From Garcia nutans (taxonomy: Eukaryota; Streptophyta; Magnoliopsida; Malpighiales; Euphorbiaceae): a stretch of 64,000 bases of DNA. Under the pieces are notes generated by a model. The model saw only the letters and a program-made list of their open reading frames with translations, was not told the DNA's origin and searched no databases. The translations under genes and the position numbers were made by a program. The DNA lies in contig CANTUV010000035.1 of NCBI GenBank assembly GCA_947685225.1, positions 39,060,001-39,124,000 on the forward strand, given 5' to 3'. This document shows, piece by piece, positions 23,321-36,395 of the stretch (the first letter of the stretch is position 1; the number at the start of each line of letters is the position of its first letter).

Positions 23321-24709
23321 TTAAGCTTCTTTTCCTTTCACATCTTTAATATCTTCATCTTAAAAGGATGATAAAACAAAATCTTCTTCTAATCCTTTTC
23401 CCACCATGAAAGTTGCTGGTGGTGGCACTCTTCCAAATTTAGGCAAAGGGTTGTTCTTGGTATTGGGCTTATCCGGCTCAGGTAGCTTACCACTATCAAT
23501 CAAATCTTGGATCTCATGCCTTAGACGAGATCATTTATCTGTTTCATGCCCTCGTATTTGATGAAATTGACAGAAGGCCTTGGTATTGAAGTTTGGTGAC
23601 AGTGGATTATGTAACGGTCGAGGAGCTAACGGTTGTAACAATCCTTTCTTTTGCTTGCTAAAAACCCAAGATAGAGGTTTCTCCAATTCTGAGAATTGTA
23701 TTTTATTTCCTTGACCAGTCGCATTAACATCAACTTATTTTTGCACGCTTTGATTGCTAGGCTAATAATTCCCTTTCTCATTCCTTCTTATTGAAAAGCG
23801 ATTCTTCTCCCTTTCCCACTCTTCAATTTGTAGACCAGCTTGGAGAAGATCTTTGAAATCACGGATGAGTGTATGAGACATCCTTTCACGGAGATTTGGC
23901 AGGACACCTCTCACAATCATCCTTATTTGATCAGATTCATCGAGCCTCTTCCTGAGCAAAGCAGCCTTATTTCTCCACCTTTTCACATAGTCCACAAAAT
24001 TCTCATTTGGCCTTTGTCTAATGGACTCAACTTCCATTAAGGTAACTTCCAACTTGACATTATACAAATATTACTGAATGAAAGCCTTGTATAACATGTC
24101 CCAATCCTTTTGAGTACTTTCCTCCAAGGTGTTGAACCAATTTTGGACAACAGGGTCCAATGAGAGCATAAAGTACCTTAGAGTTTGAGCCTTAGTAGCT
24201 CGGGCAGACTGCATGGCAGTGATATAATGCTTTACATGGAGGTGAGAATTTTTGGTTTCATCAAACTTCCCAAAAGATGGCATCTTGAATTTGTATGGAA
24301 CTTCTTCATCTAGCTCAAATAATTTGTCAATCTCAGACATTTCCTCGATTTTCAGCTTCTTCTCAAATTTCTTTTCTAAATCAGCAATCATCTTCTCAAC
24401 ATCAGATGTCTCGATCTTTTCAATAGTTGCCTTTGCAACAATCTTCGGCTCCTTTTTGTCTTGAGGATCTTGGTAGTATTCAGCCCAATCATCATCATCA
24501 ATGATCACCTTATCATCATCAAAAGCTACTTCACCAACTTTAGCCTTCCCTTTGTCTTTTAGCTTCTTAGAGCTAGCAGATGCTTCGGCATTATTTCCTA
24601 AAATTGCAGCTAGTTGATTCTTTATGGTCTCGGTCATGGCCTCTTTTATTTCTTCCATCTTGGCATTGAGGGCGTCATTCACCATTCTTTGAATTTGTTC
24701 AGGCTCCAT
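23321..24709 (-). pseudogene. Y gag (minus), interrupted
   Basis: Structural Gag of a Tat derivative. It starts MEPEQIQRMVNDALN at 24709. An acidic, Lys-rich region precedes the capsid-like block (HYITAMQSARATKAQTLRY). TAA at 24073-24071 interrupts it after YKAFIQ, at the same codon as T2. It continues VTLMEVESIRQRPNENFVDY to 23762, then more stops, a C..H..H..C zinc-knuckle-like segment (CQFHQIRGHETDK, final Cys lost) near 23560, and a TAA at 23323. Coding is interrupted in at least four places. Confidence 0.8.
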
Positions 24710-25373
24710 TGCTTTTGGTGAGCAAGTGATTGAGTCATTGCTAGATTCTTCACTTTCGAAGTAGGTTGGATTGTTGTAAGCTTTTGAACTGTCATAATCC
24801 AGGGCTGTGAGCTAGAAAGGATCAATGATATGAGATGAAAATGTATGCATGTATGCATGTATGCACAAACAATCAACAAAGAAATAATTAGGACGTTCCT
24901 TCCAACCTTATAACATCCACACACGAATGGCGAGTCTCTTTTCCTAGGTAATATGGTTAACAAAATACCAATATGGGGCATCTTGTTTTTAAATAATTCC
25001 CTCGGACATTTCAACCAATAGTTATAAAACCTAATTAATGGAAATTATCATGAACTAATTTCCATTTTTGAAAATATAACTATTGGTTGAAACGTCAGAG
25101 GGAATTATTCGAAAACAAAATGTCTCTTGTTGGTATTTTGTTAACCATATACCTAGGAAAAAAGACTCACCATTCATGTGTGGAATTTAGGTCCTAATTA
25201 TCTTTCTTTGTCTATTGTTTGTGCATACATGCATACATAAATTTGCATCTCATATCATTGATCCTCTCTGGCACACAGCCCTAGATTATGATAGTTCAAA
25301 AGCTTACGACATTCAGACCTATGCCGGAGATGAAGAATCTAGTAGCAACTCAATCACTTGCTCACCAAGAGCA

Positions 25374-26765
25374 ATGGAGCCCGAACAAATTTAAAGAATG
25401 GTGGATGACGCCTTCAATGCCAAGGTGGAAGAAATAAAAGAGGCTAAGACCATGAAGAACCAATTGGCTGTGATTTTAGGAAATCATGTCGAAGCATCCG
25501 CTAGCACTAAGAAGCCAAAGGACAAAGGGAAGGCTAAAGTTGGTGAAGTGGTTTTTGATGATGATAAGGTGATCATTGATGATGATGATGATTGGACGCA
25601 ATACTTCCAAGATCCTCAAGACAAGAAGAAAGAACCAAAGATTGTTGAAAGATCAGTTGTGGAGAAAACTGAGACTTCTGATGTTGAAAAGATGATTGCG
25701 AATTTAGAAAAGAAATTTGAGAAGAAGCTGAAAACCGAAGAAATGTCCGAAGTTGACAAATTATTTAAGCTAGATGAAGAAGTTTCGTACAAGTTCAAGA
25801 TGCCATCCTTTGCAAAGTTTGATGGAACCGAAAATCCTCACCTCCATGTGAAGCAGTATATCACTGCCATGCAGTCCGCCCAAGCTACTAAGGCTCAAAC
25901 TCTAAGGTACTTCATACTCTCATTGGATTCTGTTATCCAAATTGGTTCAATACCTTAGAAGAAGGAACACAAAAGAGTTGGGATATGCTATACAAGGCCT
26001 TCACCCAAAAATATGGATACAATGATTACATGGAAGTTACCTTAAGGGAAGTGGAGTCCATTAGACAAAGGCCAAATGAGAATTTTGTGGACTAGGTGAA
26101 AAGATGGAGAAATAAGGCCGCTTTGCTAAAAAAAAAAGCCCGATGAATCCGATCAAATAAGGATGATTGTGAGAGGGGTGTTGCCTAGTCTTCATGAAAG
26201 GATGTCTCATACACTCATCCATGATTTCAAAGATCTCCTCCAAGTTGGTTTGCAAATTGAAGAATGGGAAAGAGAGAAGAACCATTTTTCAATAAGAAGG
26301 AATGAGAAAGGAAATTATCAGCCTAGCAATCAAAGTACACAAAAGAAAGCTGATGTTAATGCCACTAGTCAAGGAGGAATGAGACGGTTTTCAAAATTAG
26401 GGAAGCCACTGTCTTGGGTTCTCAATAAGCTACAAAAGAAGGAATTGTTACAACCCTTGTCTCCTCATCCTTTTCCTAATCTTCTTCCACCTAACTTTGA
26501 TACTAATGCATTTTGCCAATTCCATCAAAGGCCTGGACATGAAATGGTCAATTGTATGAAGTTGAGGCATGAGATCCAGAATCTAATCGACAGTGGTAAG
26601 CTACCTGAGCCAGACAAGCCCAATACCAATAATAATCCTTTGCCTAAATTTGAAAGAGTGCCACCACCAACAACCTTCATGGTAGGAAAAGGATTGGAAG
26701 AAGATTTTGTTTTATCATCCTTTCAAGATGGAAATATTGAACATGTGAAAAGAAAAGAAGCTTAA
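25374..26765 (+). pseudogene. X gag, interrupted
   Basis: Counterpart of Y gag on the plus strand. ATG is at 25374 with a TAA at 25392. The acidic linker and capsid-like block HVKQYITAMQSAQATKAQ follow. A one-base loss near 25940 and a longer A-run near 26130 shift the frame. A stop replaces Tyr in FVDY near 26095. The C-terminal half is open 26163-26765 with a CQFHQRPGHEMVNC zinc knuckle near 26511, ending EHVKRKEA. At the T2/Y gag stop position X has a Lys codon. Confidence 0.82.
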
Positions 26766-27268
26766 CTCAACAAACTTTCCTTAGCTTGAATGTTGCTTTT
26801 CAATTTTACTTTCTTTAATATTTAATTGGAACAATCGTGTTTTTCAAATTTAAATTTGTTTGAATAAATTACTTTCATCAAAATTTTTATTGGTCTTTGT
26901 TCATTTTGGTGCTGAACCAATAAGGAATCTAGCTTGATATTTAAAAATTAATGTATATAGGCATCATGACTTGAATTACTTTACTAGGTGAGGGAATTGC
27001 TCTATAGCATTGAGTTGTATATGCTTACTCAGAGAGGGCTCCTGCATAATTACCTTTGTCTAGGTCCTAGTCAGCCTTAGAACATGCTTTGACAGACTTT
27101 CGAGGCGAAATTGAACTCTGCTTATTTTAAGAGAGAGATGGTCTAGGAGTTGTTTGACGAGCCAACAACTAGTATCCATCCAATTAAATATCAATCCCTA
27201 GTTGTCCATTTGAGCTTCCATAAAGTTTTAGCTTTCTTTTCATTGGCATATAACCTCAACAACCTGCC
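26766..27268 (+). other. X 3' non-coding region, first part
   Basis: Inverted match of 22830-23320. No ORF of note. It ends at CTGCC, the left copy of the solo LTR's target duplication. Confidence 0.65.
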
Positions 27269-28548
27269 TGTGAACGGGGATTTTCGCCCCCACTCATGCT
27301 GGAATGATTCTTGCGACTTTGGCACTGTTTAGGCTCGGGGCCTTAGAGAACACAGACCTAAGCTGGGAGAAAATGGAGTCGCCACCCGAACGGGCCGATA
27401 AAAAAGAAATGGGTGGATGACTCGATTTCTAATTCCCAACCCCCTAATGGGTTAAAAAAGTTGGGTATGGGTGGGGAAGGTGAGAAATGGCCCAGCACTC
27501 CCACAACACCCGGTTCATTAGAACCGGCCTCTTTTGCAGGTCTTAATATTATAAAATTTTTAAATATAACAATATTATCCGTGTTACATGCAACAATTAA
27601 GATAAAGCATCATTATATTAAAATTAAAGTAAGGTCCAAACACGGCAAATAAATGGACACCTATCCGATGATGGAAACATGTCCTTACATCGTTCATGTC
27701 TAAACTAAATAGGACACCCACCGAAAGATAGAAACATTTCCTTTACAATGATCCAAAAATATAAAAGTAATTTAAATTACATGATATTTAACTAATGAGG
27801 TACCCACAAAGTGGAAACATGCCTCTTACAATTTTAATACTAAAACAAACAAATAATAATCTAACAATAAAGAAAACATCCATGATAAATTAAATAAATC
27901 AAGCATTGAAATTAAATAAATCAATCATCAAAATATATAATAAACTACATAATCAAATCTAAAATTAAATAAAGCAAGTAAAGATAAAATTAGGGTTTAA
28001 TGTTTCTATTTAAAGTTCTTTAATTAACATTTAGGGTTTTGGGATTTTAGTATTACTATTGTTATTTATTTAAGCTACTGTAAAGATATTGAAAAATTGG
28101 AATGGATTAAGGTTTTATGAATTTAAGAAAGTAGTAAGGCTTTTTGATTGATCAAATTAGGGTTTTATGGTTTGAAACCTTGATTTTGCAAATTATGATT
28201 TAGGATTTGATGCTTTACCGTGATCAAAGTTAAGTATGGTTTTAATATTGACTATAATAACTACTTAAGTATTTTTAGATGATACAAACATAGAAAGTCT
28301 TTAATGGAGTTATTAAAAGATTAAAATATCCCAGTGAATAAAATTATAAAAAGCTACTGTAAAGATTTGAAAATAGAATTAGGATTTATGGTTTGAATAA
28401 ATTAGGGTTTAGGTTTGTATTTTGAATCAAGCTACTATATTTTGAATAATCATAATAATGAAAGTAAAACATAAAGATTTATAATACATAAATAAATAGT
28501 GTCCCGAGCCCATACGGCAGTCCTGCTAGCCGGTTAGTGAGCGGGGGT

Positions 28549-30345
28549 TGTTTAGATCATTTTTGTACTAGTTTTTAGTGTGATTTTTATATGTTTTTAG
28601 TTAGTGTTTTGATTGATTTTTGTTTTAAGTTTGTTTAAAGTGTTTGTTTTAGGTTTAAGTGCAAAAACACCCTTGGAAGATCAAAACATTGTAGGAAAAG
28701 CATGAACCAAGCAAGACATGGCCAAGCCAAATCAAGCTTGGCCGTGTCCCTCAAAGAATGATGATGGCAGAGCTTGACACAGCCAAGAGACATAGCCAAG
28801 CCACTGGCCGTGTCTCATCCAAGGAGCAAAACAAAGAAACCACAAAGAAAGAGCAAAAATGAAGAAGCAGGAAGGGACACACTCAATGACACGACCAAGC
28901 CAGTGGCCGTGTCACATGACACGACCACAAGCTTGGCCGTGTCACTCCTTGAAGAACAAAGAAAAGAAAGAAAGAAAGAAGAAGGCAGTGAGGGACACAG
29001 CCAGGCTTGCTTTGGCTTGGCCATGTCTTGCTTGGCCGTGTCACTCCTTGAAGAACAAAGAAAAGAAAGAAAGAAAGAAGAAGGCAATGAGGGACACGGC
29101 CAAGCCAAATCAAGCTTGGCCGTGTCACCCTTAATTTATATAAATTCTTCTGCTCGAAAGAAAGAGAAGGAGGAGATGGCTAGGGTTTGAGGAGAGAGAG
29201 AAAAGAAAAGAGAAGGAGGGGGCAAACACGATTTGGGATGAGGGGAGAGTGACACTCTCCTTGTCCCATCATCTTCATCCTCCATCTTCATCTTCTCCAT
29301 CTTCCATTAACAAGATCTTTGAGATTCTTTGGGATAAATTGGGTTAACAAGCTCTTGAAGGTTGAAGAAGCTTCATTGAAAGGTTTGGTGACTTGAGAAA
29401 GCTCCATTGTATCTTCCAAAGGAAAAATCAATTGAAGAGTTGGTGACTTGAGAAAGCTCCATCACATATTGCAAAGGAGAATCAACCATTGAAGAGGGCT
29501 TGAGTTCTTCATCATACATCAAAGTGGAGCTAGGAGGAAGACTAGTAATCCTACTCTTGGCATCTTCACAAGGGGTTTTTCTATTCTCTCTTTTAATTCA
29601 TCTCTTATTGTTATTGTTGTATTAAGAGAATTGATATTGCAATGGAAAATTGTATTTGTTTTATATTAAGTTGAATGAATGTTTTAAATTGATGATGATG
29701 AGCTAAATACCCATGCCTAGGGTTTGTAGTATATTTGATTGAATGCTTTGATTTGATATTTCCATTGATGTACCTTGTTGTTGGTTGATTGTATTGGATT
29801 GTATGCTAGGTTGATAGATTAGCTACCTATTGATCTTTAGATATTGAATGAAGGACCGAGAGGTGAAATTCGATATCAAAATTATGCAATCGACTACCCT
29901 ATGAATGAATTAGAAATATAAGTTCTAGGTTTTTGTTAATTTGGTAATGTAAAAGAATTGGTCATTGTTAATTCATGAATGTGAGAACTAATGGATTGGT
30001 AATTGACTAAGTAACCTGAAGGAACAAATTAATTACAAGGTTATCTTAATGGATAATTGAGAATTGAGCTTTGATTGAATGGACCTATACCCCTAGGAAC
30101 CTTCCCGGGGATCGATTTGATCTTGTACACCCATCACAGACATCAATCCTACACTCCTTAATCTTAGGTTTAAATCATTCTCGCACCATTCCAACACAAA
30201 AAACTTTCGCATTTAAATACTTGTCAATCAAGCTATTACGATCCACACCTTCTTGGGGAAACGACCTTGGGGCGATCACCTTTGCTACAGCTACCTCATA
30301 TACTTGCGAGTGACGCTTGTAGTAGTACTTAATTCGAGCGCAACA
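28549..30345 (+). repeat. L left LTR
   Basis: 1797 bases. The region 28700-29135 is an array of GACACGGCCAAGC and its inverse GCTTGGCCGTGTC around short loops. It contains two tandem copies of a ~100-base unit (about 28930-29030 and 29030-29130) where the right LTR has one, accounting for most of the length difference. Frames open through this array are repeat-driven, not genes. Confidence 0.85.
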
Positions 30346-31574
30346 AGTTTTGTGTTTTTACTTTTAAGTTAATTTTTTTAAGTTTAGTTAATGTTTTTAA
30401 TGTTTTTTTATTGAATAAATGAGTTTTAGAAAGTTCAATTGTTATAAATTGTTGATAGATGACCTTTGAATTTTTGAAGCATGAATTTGAGAATTGAGTA
30501 GAATTGGTTCTTATTGTCAATTTTGTCAGTTTTTTTTCCTTGCATTACCATTAACCTGGTGAGGAATTGAGCCATCAACTTATCATTATTGTTGTGGGTG
30601 AACATCTTTGATTGATGAATTGCTAGAACTTGCTTTGAAATGCATTTTAAGATTGCATAAAAATTTCAATTAGGCATCAAAATGATTAAGGCAATTAGGT
30701 GAACCCACTTTGGCTTAAAAAGACCAACCCTATATTCACCCTTAGTTAGCCAATTTTGAGCTTATTTTATTTTTCCTTTTCTTTCTTTTTCACATCACCA
30801 TTAGCTTGAACCTTGTTGTTTAACTCTTATCCTTTCATTAGGTCAAGAGCATTTTAAGAGCGTTTATGACCGAGTGTTGTGTTGAATTAAGTGTGGGGTT
30901 AAATTTAGTAGGTTTAAGATTGCAAAGCAAAATAATAAAAATAAAATAAAATAATAAAAAGAGAAAAAATAAAAAGAGAAAAATATATATATATAATAAT
31001 AAAAATAATTGTTGTTCTTGTTGAAAGGGTTGGAATGTATCATTGCAAGATTTAATAAGTGAGTTCCCTTGAAAAGCTCTTTAATGCCAAGGGGTAGATG
31101 AAAGGAAAGTGTTTCGGGATTGTTGGGTTATGTATATGATCGGGTACTTCATTCTTAAAGTGCTCTTGAACTTAATGATTAAGCTCACATTTCCTAAATG
31201 CCATGCCTTTACCTTAGCCCCATTACAACCCAATAAAGACCTTTTGATTGATGCTTGATTGTTATTTTGTGGTGGAGATTTGATTGATAAGCAAGCCTAT
31301 GGTAATAATCTTTCATTGATTGTTATGAGTGTAAACACCACCATGATCAAACACTTGTAAGAGTTGGTGACGGAGTGACAACATAGGTTATGCTTGGAAA
31401 ACCACTTAATTGCATGGGTGTCGATTTTGTTTGATTCGATATTAATTGCGGATTTAAGGATAGGAAAGTCTTGATGCATCTTTATAACTCTTGAACTTAA
31501 TAAAATTTATCTTGTTAGTGTGTTTTGATTTTAGCCTTGCTTGGGGACAAGCAAGGAATTAAGTGTGGGGTAGT
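30346..31574 (+). other. L internal region
   Basis: No ORF of interest. (AAAATA)n-like and (AT)n low complexity lies at 30930-31000. The purine tract TAAGTGTGGGGTAG at 31560-31574 abuts the right LTR and is the likely plus-strand primer. AAGTGTGGGG also occurs near 30890, a second possible tract. Confidence 0.7.
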
Positions 31575-33315
31575 TGTTTAGATCATTTTTGTACTAGTTT
31601 TTAGTGTGATTTTTATATGTTTTTAGTTAATATTTTGATTGATTTTTGTTTTAAGTTTGTTTAAAGTGTTTGTTTTAGGTTTAAGTGCAAAAACACCCTT
31701 GTAAGATCAAAACAGTGCAGGAAAAGCATGAACCAAGCAAGACATGGCCAAGCCAAATCAAGCTTGGCAGTGCCCCTTAAAGAATGATGATGGCAGAGCT
31801 TGACACAGTCAAGAGACACGGCCAAGCCACTAGCCGTGTCTCATCCAAGGAGCAAAACAAAGAAACCACAAAGAAAGAGCAAAAATGAAGAAGTAGGAAG
31901 GGACACACTTAATGACACGACCAAGCCAGTGGCCGTGTCACATGACACGGTAATAAGCTTGGCCGTGTCACTCTTTGAAGAACAAAGAAAAGAAAGAAAG
32001 AAAGAAGAAGCCAGTGAGGGACACGGCCAGCAAGCTTGGCCGTGTCCCAAAGAAAAATGAGGGACATGGCCAAGCCAAATCAAGCTTGGTTGTGTCACAA
32101 TTAATTTATATAAATTCTTCTACTCGAAAGAAAGAGAAGGAGGAGACGACTAGGGTTTGAGGAGAGAGAGAAAAGAAAAGAGAAGGAGGGGGCAAACACG
32201 ATTTGGGATGAGGAGAGAGTGACACTCTCCTTATCCCTTCATCTTCATCCTCCATCTTCATCTTCTCCATCTTCCATTAACAAGATCTTTGAGATTCTTT
32301 GGGATAAATTGGGTTAACAAGCTCTTGAAGGTTAAAGAAGCTTCATTGAAAGGTTTGGTGACTTGAGAAAGCTCCATTCTATCTTCCAAAGGCAAAATCA
32401 ATTGAAGAGTTGGTGACTTGAGAAAGCTCCATCCCATATTGCAAAGGGGAATCAACCATTGAAGAGGGCTTGAGTTCTTCATCATACATCAAAGTGGAGC
32501 TAGGAAGAAGACTAGTAATCCTACTCTTGGCATCTTCACAAGGGATTTTTCTATTCTCTCTTTTAATTCATCTCTTATTGTTATTGTTGTATTAAGAGAA
32601 TTGATATTGCAATGGACAATTGTATTTGTTTTTTATTGAGTTGAATGAATGTTTTAAATTGATGATGTTAAGCTAAATACCCATGCCTAGGGTTTGTAGT
32701 ATATTTGATTGAATGCTTTGATTTGATATTTCCATTGATGTACCTTGTTGTTGGTTGATTGCATTGGATGGTATGCTAGGTTGATAGATTAGCTACCTAT
32801 TGATCTCTAGATATTGAATGAAGGACCGAGAGGTGAAATTTGATATCGGAATTATGTAATCGACTACCCTATGAATGAATTAGAAATATAAGTTCTAAGG
32901 TTTTGTTAACTTGGTAATGTAAAAGAATTGGTCATTGTTAATTCATGAATGTGAGAACTAATGGATTGGTAATTGACTAAGTAACCTTAAGGAACAAATT
33001 AATTACAAGGTTATGTTAATGGATAATTGAGAATTGAGCTTTGATTGAATGGACCTATACCCCTAGGAACCTTCCCGGGGATCGATTTGATCTTGTACAC
33101 CCATCACACACATCAATCCTACACTCCTTAATCTTAGGTTTAAATCATTCTCGCACCATTCCAACACAACAAAATTCTGCATTTAAATACTTGTCAATCA
33201 AGCTATTACGAACCACACCTTCTTGGAGAAATGACCTTGGGGTGATCACCTTTGCTACAGCTACCTCGTATACTTGCGAGTGACGCTTGTAGTAGTACTT
33301 AATTCGAGCGCAACA
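31575..33315 (+). repeat. L right LTR
   Basis: 1741 bases, closely matching the left LTR by eye with scattered substitutions. The hairpin array at 31740-32100 has one ~100-base unit fewer than the left LTR. Confidence 0.85.
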
Positions 33316-34520
33316 GGGGTCAAGGGGGCAGCTCCCCTTGCGGGGTCTTAGGATTATTCACTGGGATATTTTTGGATTAAATTTTGAAAACTGGCTTTTA
33401 GGATTATAGGTTTTGGTGTTGAAAATTAAGATTTTAGGGTTTAAGATTTAGAAAATAGGATTTTGAGATTGGAAGAAACTAATATTATTTTTAAAAGAAT
33501 AATGCTTAACGTGTGATTTTGGAAAGAATAATTAATTAGGGTTAAAGCTTTTGATACTTGAAAAAATAAAGGTTACTGGATTTTTGAAATAGAGATTAGG
33601 TTAGGGTTTTAAAGTTTTGGAAGTAGAAGAGTAATTTAGGGTTTTTGAAGTTTTAGAAACAAAAGAAACACTTTTAGGGTTCTTAAGGTTTTTGGAAATA
33701 GAAGAGTAGTTTAGGGTTCTTAAGGTTTAGATCATTGACTAAGGCTACTGGAAGAACGTATGATACATTACTAAGTTTAATAATTTAGATTACTTAGAAA
33801 AATAAATGATGGAAACATTGTAAATAACATCAAAGCAAAGATTTATAATCAAACCTCCATTCATTGGTTCCTCCACAATTTGCTTCTGGATGAACAAAGA
33901 CAAAGGCTGTGTTGCTGCCTTTGAATGGATTGTTGATTGCTTGCTTGTTGCTAATGTCTCTTGCTAGGGTTTTCTGTCTTCTTTTTTTTTTTTTTACTCC
34001 GATCCAATCCAAGTTCAAAAGTCCAATCCCCCTCCTTTCTATTCTAAGTTTTAATGTATTATTTGTAGGAAAACTTATAAGCCTACTTCTAATTGTTTAA
34101 GGAAACTAAATTAATTAGGAAAAGAAACCAAAACCAAATAGAATTTGGTTTTGGAAAAACTGCGTTGGAAAATTGCGCTAGCGAAAAAATTACTGGTGAA
34201 AACTGCGAGCTACAAAAATTTTGCGTGCAGGCGTTGCCTGCGGCGAATTGGCCCAAGGCCATTTCGCTGTAGGAATTTCCTGCGGTGAATTGGCCTTGGC
34301 CAATTCCACTTTCGGCGACGAATTTTTTCGTCTCCGATTTTTTCGTCGCCAATTTTTATTTTTATTTATTATTATTATTATTATTTATTTTTTTATTATT
34401 ATAAAAAATTATAAATAATAAATACTAAAATAAATATTATCTAATTAAAATACCACAAAAATTATTTTGAACTATATAAAAAATATCAGACCAGACTGGG
34501 TCAAAAATTAAGGGTTTACA

Positions 34521-36395
34521 CTACCCTGAGCTATTGTGAAACTTTTGACAAGTCTAGTCAAGACCATGAAGATAGTTGAAGTTCTCAAAATCATAAGGGT
34601 AGTTGAAGTTCTCAAGACCATAAGGGTAGTTGAAGTTCAACTGAATTAGACCAAATATTACAAATCAAGTCAAGACTGAAGCAGATTAATAATACTCCAC
34701 TCATCCATTATTAGAAATACAAATTGGTACAAACAAGACAACTCAAACAAGACAAATCTATTAGAGCTAGAACCCAAAAAAAACAAAAAAGAAGAAAAAA
34801 GAAAAAAAAAGAAGAAAAGGAAAAAAAGAAAAGGAAAAAAGGACAAAACAAAAAAAAGGAAAAAAGAAAAGAAAAAAGGGTAAAACCTAAAAAGGTGGTT
34901 TAGAAATCCAACTGAGTTCTTTTTTATCTAAAGTACCAAAAGGCTTCCATTTGGTTCATAAGGACAGTTTGACTTGAATCGGTCCAATCCAAGCAAAGAT
35001 TCAATCAAAATCGGAGAAAAAGGAAAAAATTCATCCAGTTCTTGAAAGTCCTGTACTTAACAGTCCTATAGAAAAAAAGAACAAAATTAAAAAATGCTCA
35101 AAAGGAGTAAGAAAAAGAAAGAGATAAAGAAAAGAGAAAAGAAAGAAATGAATATGGGTACCAAACTTTTTGCAAAGGCAAAGACTGTCCCAATCAAGAT
35201 CCAGATTAACGCCAAGAAGATGGGAGAACGTTCAAAGCTCTATCTTTTCGTGCTCCCAGCTACCTAAAGTTCAAACAAGAAATTTTTAGTGTGAGGGTTT
35301 GTCCATTATGTCACATCGGCTCCAACTTACAAATGGCCTTCATTTAACCCATGTCCCTTATAGACCCCATTTCAAGCCTATCAAAGACCTAATTGTCTTT
35401 CTTTGTAGGTAGAGTATATTAGTGGAGTATGAGATAGACAATATTCAAACTCAATGAGACCTTTGGCCAAGTAATGTGTATGTGCCTATATGAAGTGCAA
35501 AAATTCTTAATTAAATAGAAATGATTCCTGAGTTTAGTACGGTAACTAGGGTTGTCATGTTATAGATATGTTAATTAGAAAAATCAAGTCCTGAGGTAAA
35601 TTGACATTAATTTGGCAAAGCCAACATTTGATTTCAAAATCAAAATTGAAAATTGAAAATTAAAAAAAAATTCAAGTTAAGGGAAGTATGTCGAATCATT
35701 GAACCTCCAAAGGACACATTGGGCAAAGGAAATGATTACTGGCAAGGTCATGAAGAAGCTACCAACTGACATGCTGAATCATAATTTAAAATGGATGTAT
35801 CTCTGCTATTTGGGGCCTCCATTATTCATATTTTCAACACCTTGAAGATAAAAGCCCTAAATGTGAAGCATTATGTCATTCCAATGTAAGACCTGAACGA
35901 GCATCTGAAAGGAACCAATGAGAACACTTCTGCTGATCACCTCGGTTTGTGAGTCGATGGAACCACTGTAAGTATTACTCATGAATATCATGCATACATG
36001 AGCATATCACACGACATTTTTTTTCTTGTATTATCTAATCTTTGTCAAAGTGAACAGCAAACACTCTGTGAAGTAAAGAATCAAAAAGAAGATATCAAAT
36101 CAGGAGGGCATGGAAAGCCAATTGCTTGAGAAAGCTCCAATAACAAAAACATCAATCAAAGCTTGCATGAAAAAATCTTTGGTTTGAGCCTACACAGGGG
36201 GCAAAGTTTCTCCTTTTCAATTTTTTAAGTTTATATACCAAACATTTTCAAACTCACTTGCAAATATTTCGCCACGTAGGGGACAAGGAGAAGATATGAG
36301 GGCCAACTAAAAATAGCTAAATTTTTACAAAAGGAAGAATAAAAGAATGGAACAACTAGTTAAGCCAGAATCCTCAATTGATAAAAGGTCAGTCA
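34521..36395 (+). other. X 3' non-coding region, second part
   Basis: Resumes at CTACCCTGAGCT, the inverse of 22815-22826. An A-rich run (34770-34890) mirrors Y's T-rich run. No ORF has support. Confidence 0.65.

Larger units (their letters stand above)
28549..33315 (+). mobile_element. L: non-autonomous Athila-like LTR element
   Basis: LTRs at 28549-30345 and 31575-33315, both TGTTTAGATC...GCGCAACA, flanked by GGGGT at 28544-28548 and 33316-33320. The 1.23-kb interior has no coding capacity. Just before the right LTR is CTTGGGGACAAGCAAGG followed by AAGTGTGGGG, which resembles the region preceding Athila 3' LTRs. No primer binding site is recognisable after the left LTR, suggesting that the deletion that removed the coding region also removed it. 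It must be mobilised by proteins from elsewhere. Confidence 0.82.
27269..34520 (-). repeat. Minus-strand Tat solo LTR, split by element L
   Basis: Starts TGTGAACGGGG (U5 end, reverse) and ends GGGTTTACA at 34520 (U3 start, reverse). CTGCC before and CTACC after differ at one base and match the undisturbed Y arm, which has CTACC once. No polypurine tract or internal sequence adjoins it, so it is a solo LTR left by LTR-LTR recombination. About 2.5 kb once element L and its duplicated GGGGT are removed. GC-rich inverted repeats lie at 34200-34350. Confidence 0.8.

Noticed and set aside
27269..27300. TGTGAACGGGG as the right end of X
   Set aside because: It is the minus U5 end of a solo LTR; X continues at 34521 in step with the Y arm.
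28774..29190. 138-codon frame and overlapping frames on both strands
   Set aside because: Lies in the hairpin array of an LTR; several frames on both strands are open because of the repeat. Not a gene.
34770..34890. Poly(A)-like run as a processed pseudogene or LINE tail
   Set aside because: It is mirrored by the T-rich run at 22440-22560 in the inverted arm, so it is part of the element.
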